NCBI GenBank assembly: GCA_965228695.1
Contig: CBDDIB010000002.1
Coordinates: 806,001-870,000, forward strand
DNA: 64,000 nt
Direction of reading: 5' to 3'
From: JAJFJD01 sp965228695
Lineage (GTDB): Bacteria > Pseudomonadota > Alphaproteobacteria > UBA8366
This document shows positions 33,688 through 42,384 of this stretch, piece after piece. Under the pieces are notes generated by a model. It did no database searches, was not told where the DNA came from, and saw only the letters and a list, made by a program, of their open reading frames with translations. The translations under genes and the position numbers were made by a program. Position 1 is the first letter of the stretch. Every line of letters begins with the position of its first letter.

Positions 33688-34599
33688 ATGTCCGCCCTGC
33701 CGCAGGAAGAGGAATTCGCGATCCCCGGCGCCGCGCTGCGCCCGCTGTCCGGCGTCATGGGGGCAGAGGTCATCGGCCTCGACCTGAGGCGCCCCTTCGA
33801 CGCGGAGACGCGGGATGCGGTCTACGCGGCCTTCGTGCGGTATCACCTGCTGGTCTTCCGCGGCCAGAAACTCGACAAGCCGCAGCAGATCGCCTTCACC
33901 GAACAATTCGGTACGCTGGAGGAACACACGGCGCGCAACCGGGGCGATGCGGACTATCCGCTGGTGCACGAAGTCTCCAACCTGGGCGCGGACGGCAAGC
34001 CGAGCGGGATCGTCAACTCGACGCTGTGGCATACCGACAAATCCTTCCGTCCGAAACCGTCGCTGGCGACCATCCTGCACGCCATCGTCCTGCCGCCTGA
34101 CGGCGGCGACACGGTGTTCGCCAACATGATCGCGGCCTACGACGCCTTGTCCGAGGACGCGAAGGCGGCGCTGGCCGAGGCGCGCGTGATCCACAGCTGG
34201 GAATTGTCGCGCGAGAATGTGGGCCGGCCGCTGACGGAACAGGAGAAGCGCGAATCCCCGTCGATGAACCATATGCTGGTCCGCACGCATCCAGACTCGG
34301 GCCGGCACTGCCTGTTCCTCGGCATGCACGCGTCGCATCTCGACGGGTTGCCGCTGCGCGAGGGCCGCACCCGAATCGAGGCGTTGGAGGCGCACGCCAC
34401 CGACCCGCGGTTCCAATACCGTCACGCCTGGCGGCCGGGCGATCTGCTGATGTGGGACAACCGCTGCCTGCTGCATCACGCGGACCCGAATTTCGATACC
34501 GCCCGGCACCCCCGGCTGATGCACCGCACCTGCCTGCGCGGCGCGACGCCCGACGGCAGCGTGCCTTTCGAGATACCCGACGGGTTCGCGGACCGCTGA
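33688..34599 (+). CDS. TauD/TfdA-family Fe(II)/2-oxoglutarate dioxygenase
   Basis: A 303-residue oxygenase. The iron triad is His and Asp in LWHTDKSFRPKP (about residue 113) and the distal His in WDNRCLLHHADPNFD; the 2-oxoglutarate Arg is in RLMHRTCLRG. The N-terminal GVMGAEVIGLDLRRPFD is the family start. Such enzymes hydroxylate sulfonates (taurine), alkyl sulfates, 2,4-D or carnitine precursors; here no sulfonate-transport genes lie beside it, so the substrate is open. A second member is at 57438. Confidence 0.9.
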   Translation: MSALPQEEEFAIPGAALRPLSGVMGAEVIGLDLRRPFDAETRDAVYAAFVRYHLLVFRGQKLDKPQQIAFTEQFGTLEEHTARNRGDADYPLVHEVSNLGADGKPSGIVNSTLWHTDKSFRPKPSLATILHAIVLPPDGGDTVFANMIAAYDALSEDAKAALAEARVIHSWELSRENVGRPLTEQEKRESPSMNHMLVRTHPDSGRHCLFLGMHASHLDGLPLREGRTRIEALEAHATDPRFQYRHAWRPGDLLMWDNRCLLHHADPNFDTARHPRLMHRTCLRGATPDGSVPFEIPDGFADR

Positions 34600-34666
34600 T
34601 TGCCGATCGATCCATGATTCGACACGCGGGGGAGACGGGCAGAACCGCCGTATGGGGCTTGGTTGC

Positions 34667-35074
34667 TCAGTGCCGGGTCGGTTTGTGGTGTTTCTTCTTC
34701 GGGGTCTTTGATTTGGGTTTCTTGGGCGGCAGCGATTCCACGTAGCGCCGCGCCAGGGCGAGCCATCCGGCGAGGTTGTCCTCGTCCTCCACCCCGTCGG
34801 GGTCGACCAGGATGAAGCCGGTCATCGGCCTGCCCGCGGGCATGCAATGCTGGGCGTGCGGCCGGGACAGGGCTTCTTCCTCGCCGACCGCGCCGACGCG
34901 CACCATCAGGCCCTTATTCGAGGCGCAGCACAGCATGTTGCCGTTCATCATGAAGGCGACGCCGCCGAACATCCGCTGCTGGACGCTCGGCGGCGCGTTC
35001 CCGGCGGTCAACGCGTCCTCGACGCGGGCGACGAGATAGGTCTTGTAGGCCTGGTCGGTCGCGCCGGTTCGCAT
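34667..35074 (-). CDS. TfoX N-terminal domain protein
   Basis: A 135-residue protein of the TfoX_N family (COG3070). Visible motifs are VQQRMFGGVAFMMNGNMLC and GLMVRVGAVGEEEALSRPHA, then GRPMTGFILVDPDGV, all typical. The C-terminus is a Lys/Pro-rich tail (PPKKPKSKTPKKKHHK). Full-length TfoX acts in competence; the isolated N-terminal domain has no established role. Its ATG is 3 bases from the stop of the GFA gene at 35077, so the two are co-transcribed. Confidence 0.87.
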   Translation of the reverse strand: MRTGATDQAYKTYLVARVEDALTAGNAPPSVQQRMFGGVAFMMNGNMLCCASNKGLMVRVGAVGEEEALSRPHAQHCMPAGRPMTGFILVDPDGVEDEDNLAGWLALARRYVESLPPKKPKSKTPKKKHHKPTRH

Positions 35075-35076
35075 GG

Positions 35077-35520
35077 TCAGGCGGTCTCGGCGGCAAGCTC
35101 CGCCATGTCGCCTTCGGGCATCCCGTCGAAGGCGGGCAGGTCCGGGTCGACCGGGTCCCACGAGACGGCGCGGCTGGCATAGACGACGATCGCGGGCGTG
35201 GCGACATCCGGATCGTTCAGGCTGGACGCGCGCGGGAACACCATGCCCGGCATGCCGTCGTTTTTCGAGTACAGCGCGGATCCGCAATTGGGGCAGAAGC
35301 CGCGGCTCACGATGTTTCCGCTGTCGGCCGGCCGGTCATAGAATTTGACCTCGCCGGAAACCGAGAACCCGTCCTCGGGAACGACGATGTTGGTGCCATG
35401 GCCGGTGCCGCTCGACCGGCGGCAGTCGATGCAATGGCAATGCCCCGCCAGCAGGGGGTCGGTCGTACTCTTATAAGTGACGGCGCCGCACAAACAGCCG
35501 CCGCTAAATCCGTTAGACAT
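35077..35520 (-). CDS. GFA-family (CENP-V/glutathione-dependent formaldehyde-activating-like) zinc protein
   Basis: A 147-residue GFA-fold protein. The zinc-binding cysteines are in GGCLCGAVTY, AGHCHCIDCRRSSG and RGFCPNCGSALYSK. The family was named for an enzyme that accelerates S-hydroxymethylglutathione formation, an activity since disputed, so the biochemical role is unsettled. The start at 35520 immediately precedes the first Cys motif. An array of CAAGT inverted repeats lies just upstream and could be its operator. Confidence 0.88.
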   Translation of the reverse strand: MSNGFSGGCLCGAVTYKSTTDPLLAGHCHCIDCRRSSGTGHGTNIVVPEDGFSVSGEVKFYDRPADSGNIVSRGFCPNCGSALYSKNDGMPGMVFPRASSLNDPDVATPAIVVYASRAVSWDPVDPDLPAFDGMPEGDMAELAAETA

Positions 35521-35562
35521 GGTTGGGTCCTCCGACAGAGATGATCGAGGCGGGTATCGTAT

Positions 35563-35585
35563 CAAGTAACTTGTAATTGACAAGT
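35563..35585. promoter_or_regulatory. Overlapping CAAGT inverted repeats (candidate operator)
   Basis: CAAGT-A-ACTTG (35563-35573) overlaps ACTTGT-AATTG-ACAAGT (35569-35585), giving three half-sites in 23 bases. It is 43-65 bases before the GFA gene start, where a repressor would cover the promoter. The pattern resembles sites of small winged-helix repressors such as the HxlR family; no such regulator is encoded nearby. Confidence 0.5.
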
Positions 35586-35807
35586 GACGTCCTGACGCTG
35601 GCTGTCAGGATGCTTTTCGCCGGCCGCCAACCGGCATTCGGGTGGCGCCCTGGCGATCCCGTTGAAACCGCGACGCCGGTGCCGGTACCGGCGCTGCAAT
35701 TTGCCGCTTGTTGTGACGCGAATTTTCCGTCTCAATACACTCGTTAAGGCCGAGCGCGAAAAACAACAACACGCGCCGGTCGGTGGAAACTGGGATGGAA
35801 GCGCGTG

Positions 35808-37784
35808 ATGGCCGAGCGGACACCGGCGGCGGTGGATATCGCCGTTCTCGATACTTTTCCGAAATTGTTGGCGCATAACGCGGTTGCGCGGGGCGACCGC
35901 CCGGCGATGCGCGAAAAGGACCTGGGCATCTGGCAGAGCTGGAGTTGGGCCGACGTCGCCGCCGAGGTGCGGGCGCTGGCCTGCGGGCTCAAGGCGCTCG
36001 GCTGCGCGCGCGGCGACAAGGTGGCGATCATCGGCGACAACCGGCCGCGGCTCTACTGGTCGATGGTCGCGGCGCAGGCGGTTGGCGCGGTGCCGGTGCC
36101 GATGTATCAGGATTCGGTCGCGGACGAGCTGTGCTACGTGATCGAACATGCCGAGGCCCGTTTTGCGATCGTCGAGGACCAGGAACAGATCGACAAACTG
36201 CTGGAGATCAAGGACCGCTGTCCGCATCTCGTCCGGCTGATCTACGACGACGCGCGCGGATTGCGCGACTACGCCGAGGATTTCCTGCATTCCTACGACG
36301 CCGCGCTCGAAATGGGCCGCGCCCACGACCGGGACAACCCGGATTTCTATGACGAGTCCGTGGCGCTCGGCGGGGCCGAGGACGTCTCGATCATGCTGTA
36401 CACGTCGGGCACCACGGGGAAGCCCAAAGGCGTCGTGCTGACCCATCGCAACGTGATGGCGACGGCGCAGAACTCCGCGCAGGCGGACAAGCTGGTGGAG
36501 ACCGACGAAGTGCTGGCCTACCTGCCGATGGCCTGGGTCGGGGATCACATCTTCTCGTTCGGCCAGTCCTACGTCACCGGTTTCTGCGTTGCCTGCCCGG
36601 AGTCGAGCGATACCGTGCTCAACGATGTCTGGGAGCTCGGACCGACCTATTTCTTCGCGCCGCCGCGCATCTACGAGAACCTGATCACCACCGTGATGAT
36701 CCGGATGGAGGACGCGGGCTGGCTCAAGCGCAAGGCGTTTCATTATTTCATGGACCTGGCGAAGCGCGTCGGCTCGGACATTCTCGACGGCCGCGCCGTG
36801 CCGCTCGGCGACCGGCTGCTCTACAAGCTCGGCGATATCCTGATCTATGGCCCCTTGCGCAACACGCTCGGGATGAGCCGGGTGCGGCTCGCCTACACGG
36901 CCGGCGAGGCGATCGGGCCGGACATCTTCAACTTCTACCGCAGCATCGGGCTGAACCTGAAACAGCTCTACGGCATGACCGAGGCCAGCGTCTTCGTCAC
37001 CATGCAACCCGACGGCGAGATCAAGGACGACAGCGTCGGCAAGGCCGCGCCCGAAGTGGACATCAAGATCGACGAGACCGGCGAGGTGCTGTTCCGCAGC
37101 CCCGGCGTGTTCCGCGAGTACTACAAGAACCCGGATGCGACGGCGGAGGCCAAGACGCCGGACGGCTGGGTTCACACCGGCGACGCCGGCTTCGTCGACG
37201 ACGACGGCCATCTCAAGATCATCGACCGCGCCAAGGATGTAGGCAAGCTGGTGTCGGGCGATCTGTTCGCACCGAAATACATCGAGAACAAACTGAAATT
37301 CTACCCCCACATCACCGAGGCGGTGGCCTATGGCGACGGGCGGGATTTCGTCGCCGCCTTCATCAACATCGACCTGGAAGCGGTCGGCGATTGGGCCGAG
37401 CGCCGCGGCATCCCCTATGCCAGCTATCAGGAACTCGCGGCCAACGACGACGTGCGGGCGCTAATCGATGAGGAGGTCCGGCAGGTAAACGCGGACCTGG
37501 CGCAGGAACCGCGGCTGGCGGGGTCGCAGATCCGGCGCTTTTTGATCCTGCACAAGGAGCTCGATGCCGACGACGGCGAGTTGACGCGGACCCGCAAGGT
37601 GCGCCGCCGTTTCGTCGCCGAGAAATATGCGGACCTGATCGACGCACTGTATTCCGGAGCCACGACCTGCAGTGCTGAAACCGAGATGACCTTCGAGGAT
37701 GGCCGCACCGGGACGATCACCGCCGAGCTGCACATCCACGACGTGACGACGGACTCGCCGGGATACAGCGCGGCGGCGGAATGA
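35808..37784 (+). CDS. Long-chain acyl-CoA synthetase-like AMP-binding ligase
   Basis: A 658-residue ANL-superfamily ligase that activates a carboxylic acid to its acyl-AMP and then CoA thioester. The phosphate-binding motif is YTSGTTGKPKGVVLTH (residues 198-213), the A5 motif KQLYGMTEAS near 390, and the A7/A8 region WVHTGDAGFVDDDGHLKIIDR. RYA-type AMP motif and C-terminal lysine are also in place. It is similar to the long-chain ligases that head branched-chain amino acid-type ABC operons in Alphaproteobacteria. An adjacent GTG (35805) is an alternative start. Confidence 0.9.
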   Translation: MAERTPAAVDIAVLDTFPKLLAHNAVARGDRPAMREKDLGIWQSWSWADVAAEVRALACGLKALGCARGDKVAIIGDNRPRLYWSMVAAQAVGAVPVPMYQDSVADELCYVIEHAEARFAIVEDQEQIDKLLEIKDRCPHLVRLIYDDARGLRDYAEDFLHSYDAALEMGRAHDRDNPDFYDESVALGGAEDVSIMLYTSGTTGKPKGVVLTHRNVMATAQNSAQADKLVETDEVLAYLPMAWVGDHIFSFGQSYVTGFCVACPESSDTVLNDVWELGPTYFFAPPRIYENLITTVMIRMEDAGWLKRKAFHYFMDLAKRVGSDILDGRAVPLGDRLLYKLGDILIYGPLRNTLGMSRVRLAYTAGEAIGPDIFNFYRSIGLNLKQLYGMTEASVFVTMQPDGEIKDDSVGKAAPEVDIKIDETGEVLFRSPGVFREYYKNPDATAEAKTPDGWVHTGDAGFVDDDGHLKIIDRAKDVGKLVSGDLFAPKYIENKLKFYPHITEAVAYGDGRDFVAAFINIDLEAVGDWAERRGIPYASYQELAANDDVRALIDEEVRQVNADLAQEPRLAGSQIRRFLILHKELDADDGELTRTRKVRRRFVAEKYADLIDALYSGATTCSAETEMTFEDGRTGTITAELHIHDVTTDSPGYSAAAE

Positions 37785-37903
37785 GAAGGCGTTCTTGTCT
37801 TGCCAAGGCGTGCGCCGGTCACTACCGTCGGTATGCCCCCACATCGACGAAGAATAAGACGCCGTTAAACGGCAAAATTATAAAAGCACAGGGAGTGTGG
37901 AGG

Positions 37904-37987
37904 GTGACCGAGCAAGACCCCCTCCGACCATCGGCGGCGACACGAAACGCGGACTCATCCCGGCATGATGTCCGGGGCGCGGCATGA
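37904..37987 (+). CDS. Possible leader peptide overlapping livG start
   Basis: A GTG-initiated 27-codon open frame (MTEQDPLRPSAATRN..., ending RGAA) with a GGGAG ribosome site 8 bases upstream. Its TGA overlaps the livG ATG as ATGA, so translation of the leader would couple to livG. The reading lies in the 199-base gap after the ligase gene. It could equally be a fortuitous frame; no conservation can be tested here. Confidence 0.3.
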   Translation: MTEQDPLRPSAATRNADSSRHDVRGAA

Positions 37988-38829
37988 GCCCGCCCGACAC
38001 TGCACCGGTGGCGGACTCGCCGGAACCGGCGGCGCGGCGCATCGGCGACGTCATGCTGTCGGTCGACGACATCACCCTCAGTTTCGGCGGCGTGCAGGCG
38101 CTGTCTCATGTCAGTTTCGACATCCGCGAAGGCGAGATCCGGGCGATCATCGGGCCGAACGGCGCCGGCAAATCGTCGATGCTCAACGTCATCAACGGCT
38201 TCTACCACCCGAACAGCGGCACTATCCGTTACAAGGGCGAGGAACGGAAGGAGATGCGCCCGGATGATGCGGCGCGGCGTGGCATCGCGCGAACCTTCCA
38301 GAACATCGCGCTGTTCCACGGCATGTCGACGCTCGACAACATCATGACCGGGCGCAACACGATGATGAAGCGCAACTTCCTCTGGCAGGCGATCCATTGG
38401 GGTCCGGCCAAAACGGAGGAATTGGAACATCGCGCCAAGGTCGAGGAAATCATCGATTTCCTGGAGATTCAGGCGATCCGCAAGACGCCGGTGGGCCGCT
38501 TGCCCTACGGGCTGCAGAAGCGGGTCGAACTGGGGCGGGCGCTCGCGGCGGAGCCGGACCTGCTGCTGCTGGATGAACCGATGGCGGGGATGAACGCCGA
38601 GGAGAAAGAAGACATGTGCCGCTTCATCCTCGACGTGAACCAGGAATTCGGCACGACCATCGCCTTGATCGAACACGACATGAGCGTGGTGATGGATATT
38701 TCCGACCGCGTCGTCGTGCTCGACTACGGCGTGAAGATCGCCGACGGCACCCCCGACGTGGTGCGCGCCAACCAGAATGTCATCGACGCCTATCTCGGCG
38801 TGCCCCACGACGACGCGGCGGAGGCGTAG
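37984..38829 (+). CDS. livG: Branched-chain amino acid-type ABC transporter ATPase, LivG-like
   Basis: A 281-residue ATPase. Walker A is GPNGAGKS at 57-64, the signature LPYGLQKRVELGRAL is slightly degenerate (YGLQ for SGGQ, usual in LivG), and Walker B is LLLLDEPMAGMN. GIARTFQNIALFHGMSTLDN follows the Q-loop pattern of the family. It precedes the two permeases. With a fatty-acid-like ligase in front and a phenylacetate-CoA-ligase-like gene after, the cargo is more likely an aromatic or other carboxylic acid than leucine; that is inference. Confidence 0.9.
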   Translation: MSPPDTAPVADSPEPAARRIGDVMLSVDDITLSFGGVQALSHVSFDIREGEIRAIIGPNGAGKSSMLNVINGFYHPNSGTIRYKGEERKEMRPDDAARRGIARTFQNIALFHGMSTLDNIMTGRNTMMKRNFLWQAIHWGPAKTEELEHRAKVEEIIDFLEIQAIRKTPVGRLPYGLQKRVELGRALAAEPDLLLLDEPMAGMNAEEKEDMCRFILDVNQEFGTTIALIEHDMSVVMDISDRVVVLDYGVKIADGTPDVVRANQNVIDAYLGVPHDDAAEA

Positions 38830-38835
38830 GCGGGC

Positions 38836-39771
38836 ATGGAACTCCTCGGCATGTTCTTCGTCACGCCCTTCGTCGAGATCGCGGATTCGCCGGTCTTCTT
38901 CGCCGAAGTGGTGCTGAACGGATTGCTCACCGGCGTGATGTATTCGCTGGTCGCCCTCGGCTTCGTGCTGATCTTCAAGGCGTCCGGCGTGTTCAATTTC
39001 GCCCAGGGCATCATGGTGCTGTTCTCGGCGCTGACCCTGGTCGGGTTGATGGATCTGGGCGTGCCGTTGGTCCTGGCGCTGCTGCTGACCGTCGGCGTGA
39101 TGGTCGCGCTCGCCTTCGCGGTCGAGAAATTCATGCTGCGCCATCTGGTGAACCAGGAAGGCATCATTCTGTTCATGGCGACGATCGGCCTGACCTTCTT
39201 CCTCGAAGGACTGGGCGAAATGATCTGGGGCAGCAACGTGAAGCGGCTCGACATCGGCATTCCGGACCAACCGGTCGAGTTCGGCGGAATCCTGCTCAAC
39301 AGTTTCGACATGGTCGCGGCCGCGACCGGGGCCGTGCTCGTCGCTGGGCTCGCGATCTTCTTTCAGAAGACCAGTATCGGGCGGGCGCTGCGCGCGGTCG
39401 CCGACGACCATCAGGCGGCGCTGTCCGTCGGCATCCCGTTGAAGACGATCTGGGTCGTCGTGTGGTCGGTGTCGGGAATCGTCGCCTTGGTCGCCGGCAT
39501 CATGTGGGGCGCCAAGAGCGGGGTGCAGTTCTCGCTGTCGCTGATCGCATTGAAGGCGCTGCCGGTGTTGATCCTGGGCGGGTTCACCTCGGTGCCCGGC
39601 GCGATCATCGGCGGCCTGATCATCGGCGTCGGCGAAAAGGTCGCCGAGGTCTATTGGGGACCGGCCTTCGGCGGCGCCATTGAAAACTGGTTCGCCTACA
39701 TGCTCGCCATGATGTTCCTGCTGTTCCGGCCGCAGGGATTGTTCGGCGAGCGCATCATCGAGCGGGTCTAG
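38836..39771 (+). CDS. livH: Branched-chain amino acid-type ABC permease, LivH-like
   Basis: A 311-residue inner-membrane permease with about eight helices. The family motif GLLTGVMYSLVALGFVLIFKASGVFNFAQG lies at residues about 26-55 (the N-F-A-Q-G stretch is diagnostic of LivH), and ALRAVADDHQAALSVGIPL and LKALPVLILGGFTSVPGAIIGG near the end form the coupling region. It starts 6 bases after livG and ends 13 before livM. Confidence 0.92.
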   Translation: MELLGMFFVTPFVEIADSPVFFAEVVLNGLLTGVMYSLVALGFVLIFKASGVFNFAQGIMVLFSALTLVGLMDLGVPLVLALLLTVGVMVALAFAVEKFMLRHLVNQEGIILFMATIGLTFFLEGLGEMIWGSNVKRLDIGIPDQPVEFGGILLNSFDMVAAATGAVLVAGLAIFFQKTSIGRALRAVADDHQAALSVGIPLKTIWVVVWSVSGIVALVAGIMWGAKSGVQFSLSLIALKALPVLILGGFTSVPGAIIGGLIIGVGEKVAEVYWGPAFGGAIENWFAYMLAMMFLLFRPQGLFGERIIERV

Positions 39772-39784
39772 ACGGGGAACGGGC

Positions 39785-40861
39785 ATGTTTTATCGCGAGG
39801 CCGGACAGTTCAAGACCGATTATTCCGCCGACCAATCGGTATTCCCGATCCGGCAGGACCGCTGGTTCATCGTCGCCGTGTTGTTGGTCGCCTACCTCGT
39901 CGTGCCCAATGTCGCCAACGAATACTGGTTGCAGGTGGTGCTGATCCCGCTGCTGATCTTCTCGCTGGCGGCGATCGGCCTGAACCTGCTGGTCGGCTAT
40001 GCCGGGCAGCTCTCGCTCGGCACCGGGGCCTTCATGGCGGTCGGCGCCTATTCGACCTTCAAGCTGACGACGGCCTTTCCCGACCTGAACATCCTGATCG
40101 TCTTCTTGCTGTCCGGCGTGGTCACCGCGGGGGTCGGCATCCTGTTCGGCTTGCCGAGCCTGCGCATCAAGGGCTTCTATCTGGCGGTCGCGACGCTGGC
40201 GGCGCAGTTCTTTCTGATCTGGATGTTCAACAAGGTCGCGTGGTTCACCAATTACGATCCGTCCGGCAGCATCACGGCTCCGCCGCGCGACATCTTCGGC
40301 GTCACCGTGACCGGGGCCACGGCAACCGCCGAAACGCGCTACATGGTCGTGCTTGCCGTCGTCACCGTCTTTGCGTTCGTGGCGAAAAACCTGGTGCGCG
40401 GGCGCATCGGCCGCTCATGGATGGCGATCCGCGACATGGACATCGCCGCCGAGATTATCGGCATTCGGCCGCTGCCGACCAAGCTGCTCGCCTTCGCCCT
40501 CAGTTCTTTCTACTGCGGACTGGCCGGCGCGCTGTATATCTTCTGTTACCTCGGCAGCGCCGAGACCGAGGCCTTCGACATCATCGTCTCGTTCGACGTG
40601 CTGTTCATGATCATCATCGGCGGCCTCGGCAGCATCCTCGGGTCCTTCCTCGGCGCGGCCTTCATCGTCCTGCTGCCGGTCTTCCTGACGAATGCGCCGC
40701 CGCTGATCGGGCTCAGCATGCCGATCGACGTGCAGAAACATATCGAGCTGATGATCTTCGGCTCGCTGATCGTGTTCTTCCTGATCGTCGAACCGCACGG
40801 GCTGGCCCGGCTCTGGCAGATCGCGAAGGAGAAGCTGCGGCGCTGGCCCTTCCCGTATTAG
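39785..40861 (+). CDS. livM: Branched-chain amino acid-type ABC permease, LivM-like
   Basis: A 358-residue permease. The diagnostic segment is AAIGLNLLVGYAGQLSLGTGAFMAVGAY near residues 60-87, the second family motif is RIKGFYLAVATLAAQFF, and IGRSWMAIRDMDIAAEIIGI is the coupling loop. The N-terminus has an extra cytoplasmic segment (MFYREAGQFKTDYSADQS) typical of the long LivM type. Pairs with LivH. Confidence 0.92.
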   Translation: MFYREAGQFKTDYSADQSVFPIRQDRWFIVAVLLVAYLVVPNVANEYWLQVVLIPLLIFSLAAIGLNLLVGYAGQLSLGTGAFMAVGAYSTFKLTTAFPDLNILIVFLLSGVVTAGVGILFGLPSLRIKGFYLAVATLAAQFFLIWMFNKVAWFTNYDPSGSITAPPRDIFGVTVTGATATAETRYMVVLAVVTVFAFVAKNLVRGRIGRSWMAIRDMDIAAEIIGIRPLPTKLLAFALSSFYCGLAGALYIFCYLGSAETEAFDIIVSFDVLFMIIIGGLGSILGSFLGAAFIVLLPVFLTNAPPLIGLSMPIDVQKHIELMIFGSLIVFFLIVEPHGLARLWQIAKEKLRRWPFPY

Positions 40862-40983
40862 CGGGGACGGAACAGGGGTTCGCACTGCATGGTTGAATGG
40901 AAATCTGGAATTTCGAACGGAAGAAAGGCACCATCGACGGAACCATAACGATGGAACGACAATAACAATGCGCAGGAAGGGCG

Positions 40984-41004
40984 GGCCCGCCGGCGGGGCG
41001 GGCC
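40984..41004 (+). other. GC-rich RNA hairpin in the livM–binding protein gap
   Basis: GGCCCGCC and GGCGGGCC form a perfect 8-base-pair stem with a five-base loop, without a T-run. It lies in the 206-base gap between livM and the binding-protein gene. Hairpins of this sort often stabilise the more abundant binding-protein mRNA; this is inference. Confidence 0.45.
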
Positions 41005-41067
41005 ATCGCCGAAATGATCGTCATGATCGAGCTGGCTAGAAACAGGTAAGAAGCAGGAGGCAACGCA

Positions 41068-42384
41068 ATGCGATTCAAACTTTTGACACTGGCGGCCGTC
41101 GGGGTCGCCACCGCGCTATCCATTCCGCTGGCGCCCAAGGTCCAAGCCGCGGGCGAACAATTCATTCCCATGCTGGTGTACCGCACCGGACCCTATGCGC
41201 CGAGCGGCATCCCCGTGGCGAACGGATTCCGCGATTACTACACCCTGCTGAACGAGCGGGACGGCGGCATCAACGGTGTGAAGATCGTCTTCGAGGAATG
41301 CGAGACCAAATACAACACGAAACTCGGCGTCGAATGCTACGAGAAGCTGAAGAGCAAGGGCAGCACCGGGGCCTCGCTGTTCAATCCGTACAGCACGGGC
41401 ATCACCTATCAGCTTATCCCGAAAGCCGCGGTCGACAAGATTCCGATTCTGTCGATGGGCTATGGCCGCACGGCGGCGGGCGACGGCCGGGTCTTCGAAT
41501 GGGTCTTCACCGCGCCGACGAGTTACTGGAGCCAGGCTTCCGCTTTCATCAAGTATATCGGCGGCAAGGAAGGGGGGATGGACAAGCTGAAGGACAAGAA
41601 GATCACGCTGATCTATCACAACAGCGCCTACGGCAAGGAGCCGATCCCGACGCTCGAAACGCTGGCCAAGAAATTCGGCTACAAGCTGACCCTGCTCGCG
41701 GTCGACCATCCCGGACAGGAACAGAAATCGACCTGGCTGCAGATCCGCCGCAAGAAGCCCGACTGGATCCTGATGTGGGGTTGGGGCGTGATGAACCAGG
41801 TGGCAGTCAAGGAAGCGGCCGCGATCCGCTATCCGATGGACCGGTTCATCGGCGTCTGGTGGTCGGGCTCCGAAGCGGATGTCATCCCCGCCGGCGACGG
41901 TGCGAAAGGCTATCTCGCCGGAACCTTCCATGGCGCCGGCGCCGGCTATGACGTGCACAAGGATATCGTGAAGCATGTCTACGGCGGCGATTCGGCCAAG
42001 GCGAAGGCCAACAATATGGGCGAGGTGCTGTACAACCGCGGCATCGTCAACGCGGTCTACACGACCGAGGCGATCCGCACCGCCATGGCGAAATTCGGCA
42101 ACAAGCCGATGACCGGCGAACAGGTGCGCTGGGGATTGGAGAATCTGGATCTCAACACCGGCAAACTCGCCAAGCTCGGCCTCAAGGGCATGGCGCAGCC
42201 GCACAAGATCACCTGCGCCGACCACGAAGGGTCCGGGCCTGTGATGATCCAGCAGTGGGACGGCAAGAAGTGGAACTTCGTCAGCGACTGGATCACGCCG
42301 ATGAAGGACGTGGTGCGGCCGAAGATCGAAGCGGCCGCGGCGGCCTACGCCAAGGAGAACAAGATCACGGCGCGTGGCTGCTAG
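41068..42384 (+). CDS. ABC transporter substrate-binding protein, Liv/aromatic type
   Basis: A 438-residue periplasmic binding protein of the Peripla_BP_6 type. The signal peptide is MRFKLLTLAAVGVATALSIP, ending KVQAA. The mature part has QFIPMLVYRTGPYAPSGIPV, RDGGINGVKIVFEECETKYN (the ligand-cleft segment) and ITLIYHNSAYGKEPIPTLE. The Cys-rich C-terminus (ITARGC) is unusual. Strong ribosome site GCAGGAGG. The conserved length and motif set match binding proteins of aromatic or short-acid carboxylate importers more than LivJ, given the flanking ligases. Confidence 0.9.
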   Translation: MRFKLLTLAAVGVATALSIPLAPKVQAAGEQFIPMLVYRTGPYAPSGIPVANGFRDYYTLLNERDGGINGVKIVFEECETKYNTKLGVECYEKLKSKGSTGASLFNPYSTGITYQLIPKAAVDKIPILSMGYGRTAAGDGRVFEWVFTAPTSYWSQASAFIKYIGGKEGGMDKLKDKKITLIYHNSAYGKEPIPTLETLAKKFGYKLTLLAVDHPGQEQKSTWLQIRRKKPDWILMWGWGVMNQVAVKEAAAIRYPMDRFIGVWWSGSEADVIPAGDGAKGYLAGTFHGAGAGYDVHKDIVKHVYGGDSAKAKANNMGEVLYNRGIVNAVYTTEAIRTAMAKFGNKPMTGEQVRWGLENLDLNTGKLAKLGLKGMAQPHKITCADHEGSGPVMIQQWDGKKWNFVSDWITPMKDVVRPKIEAAAAAYAKENKITARGC

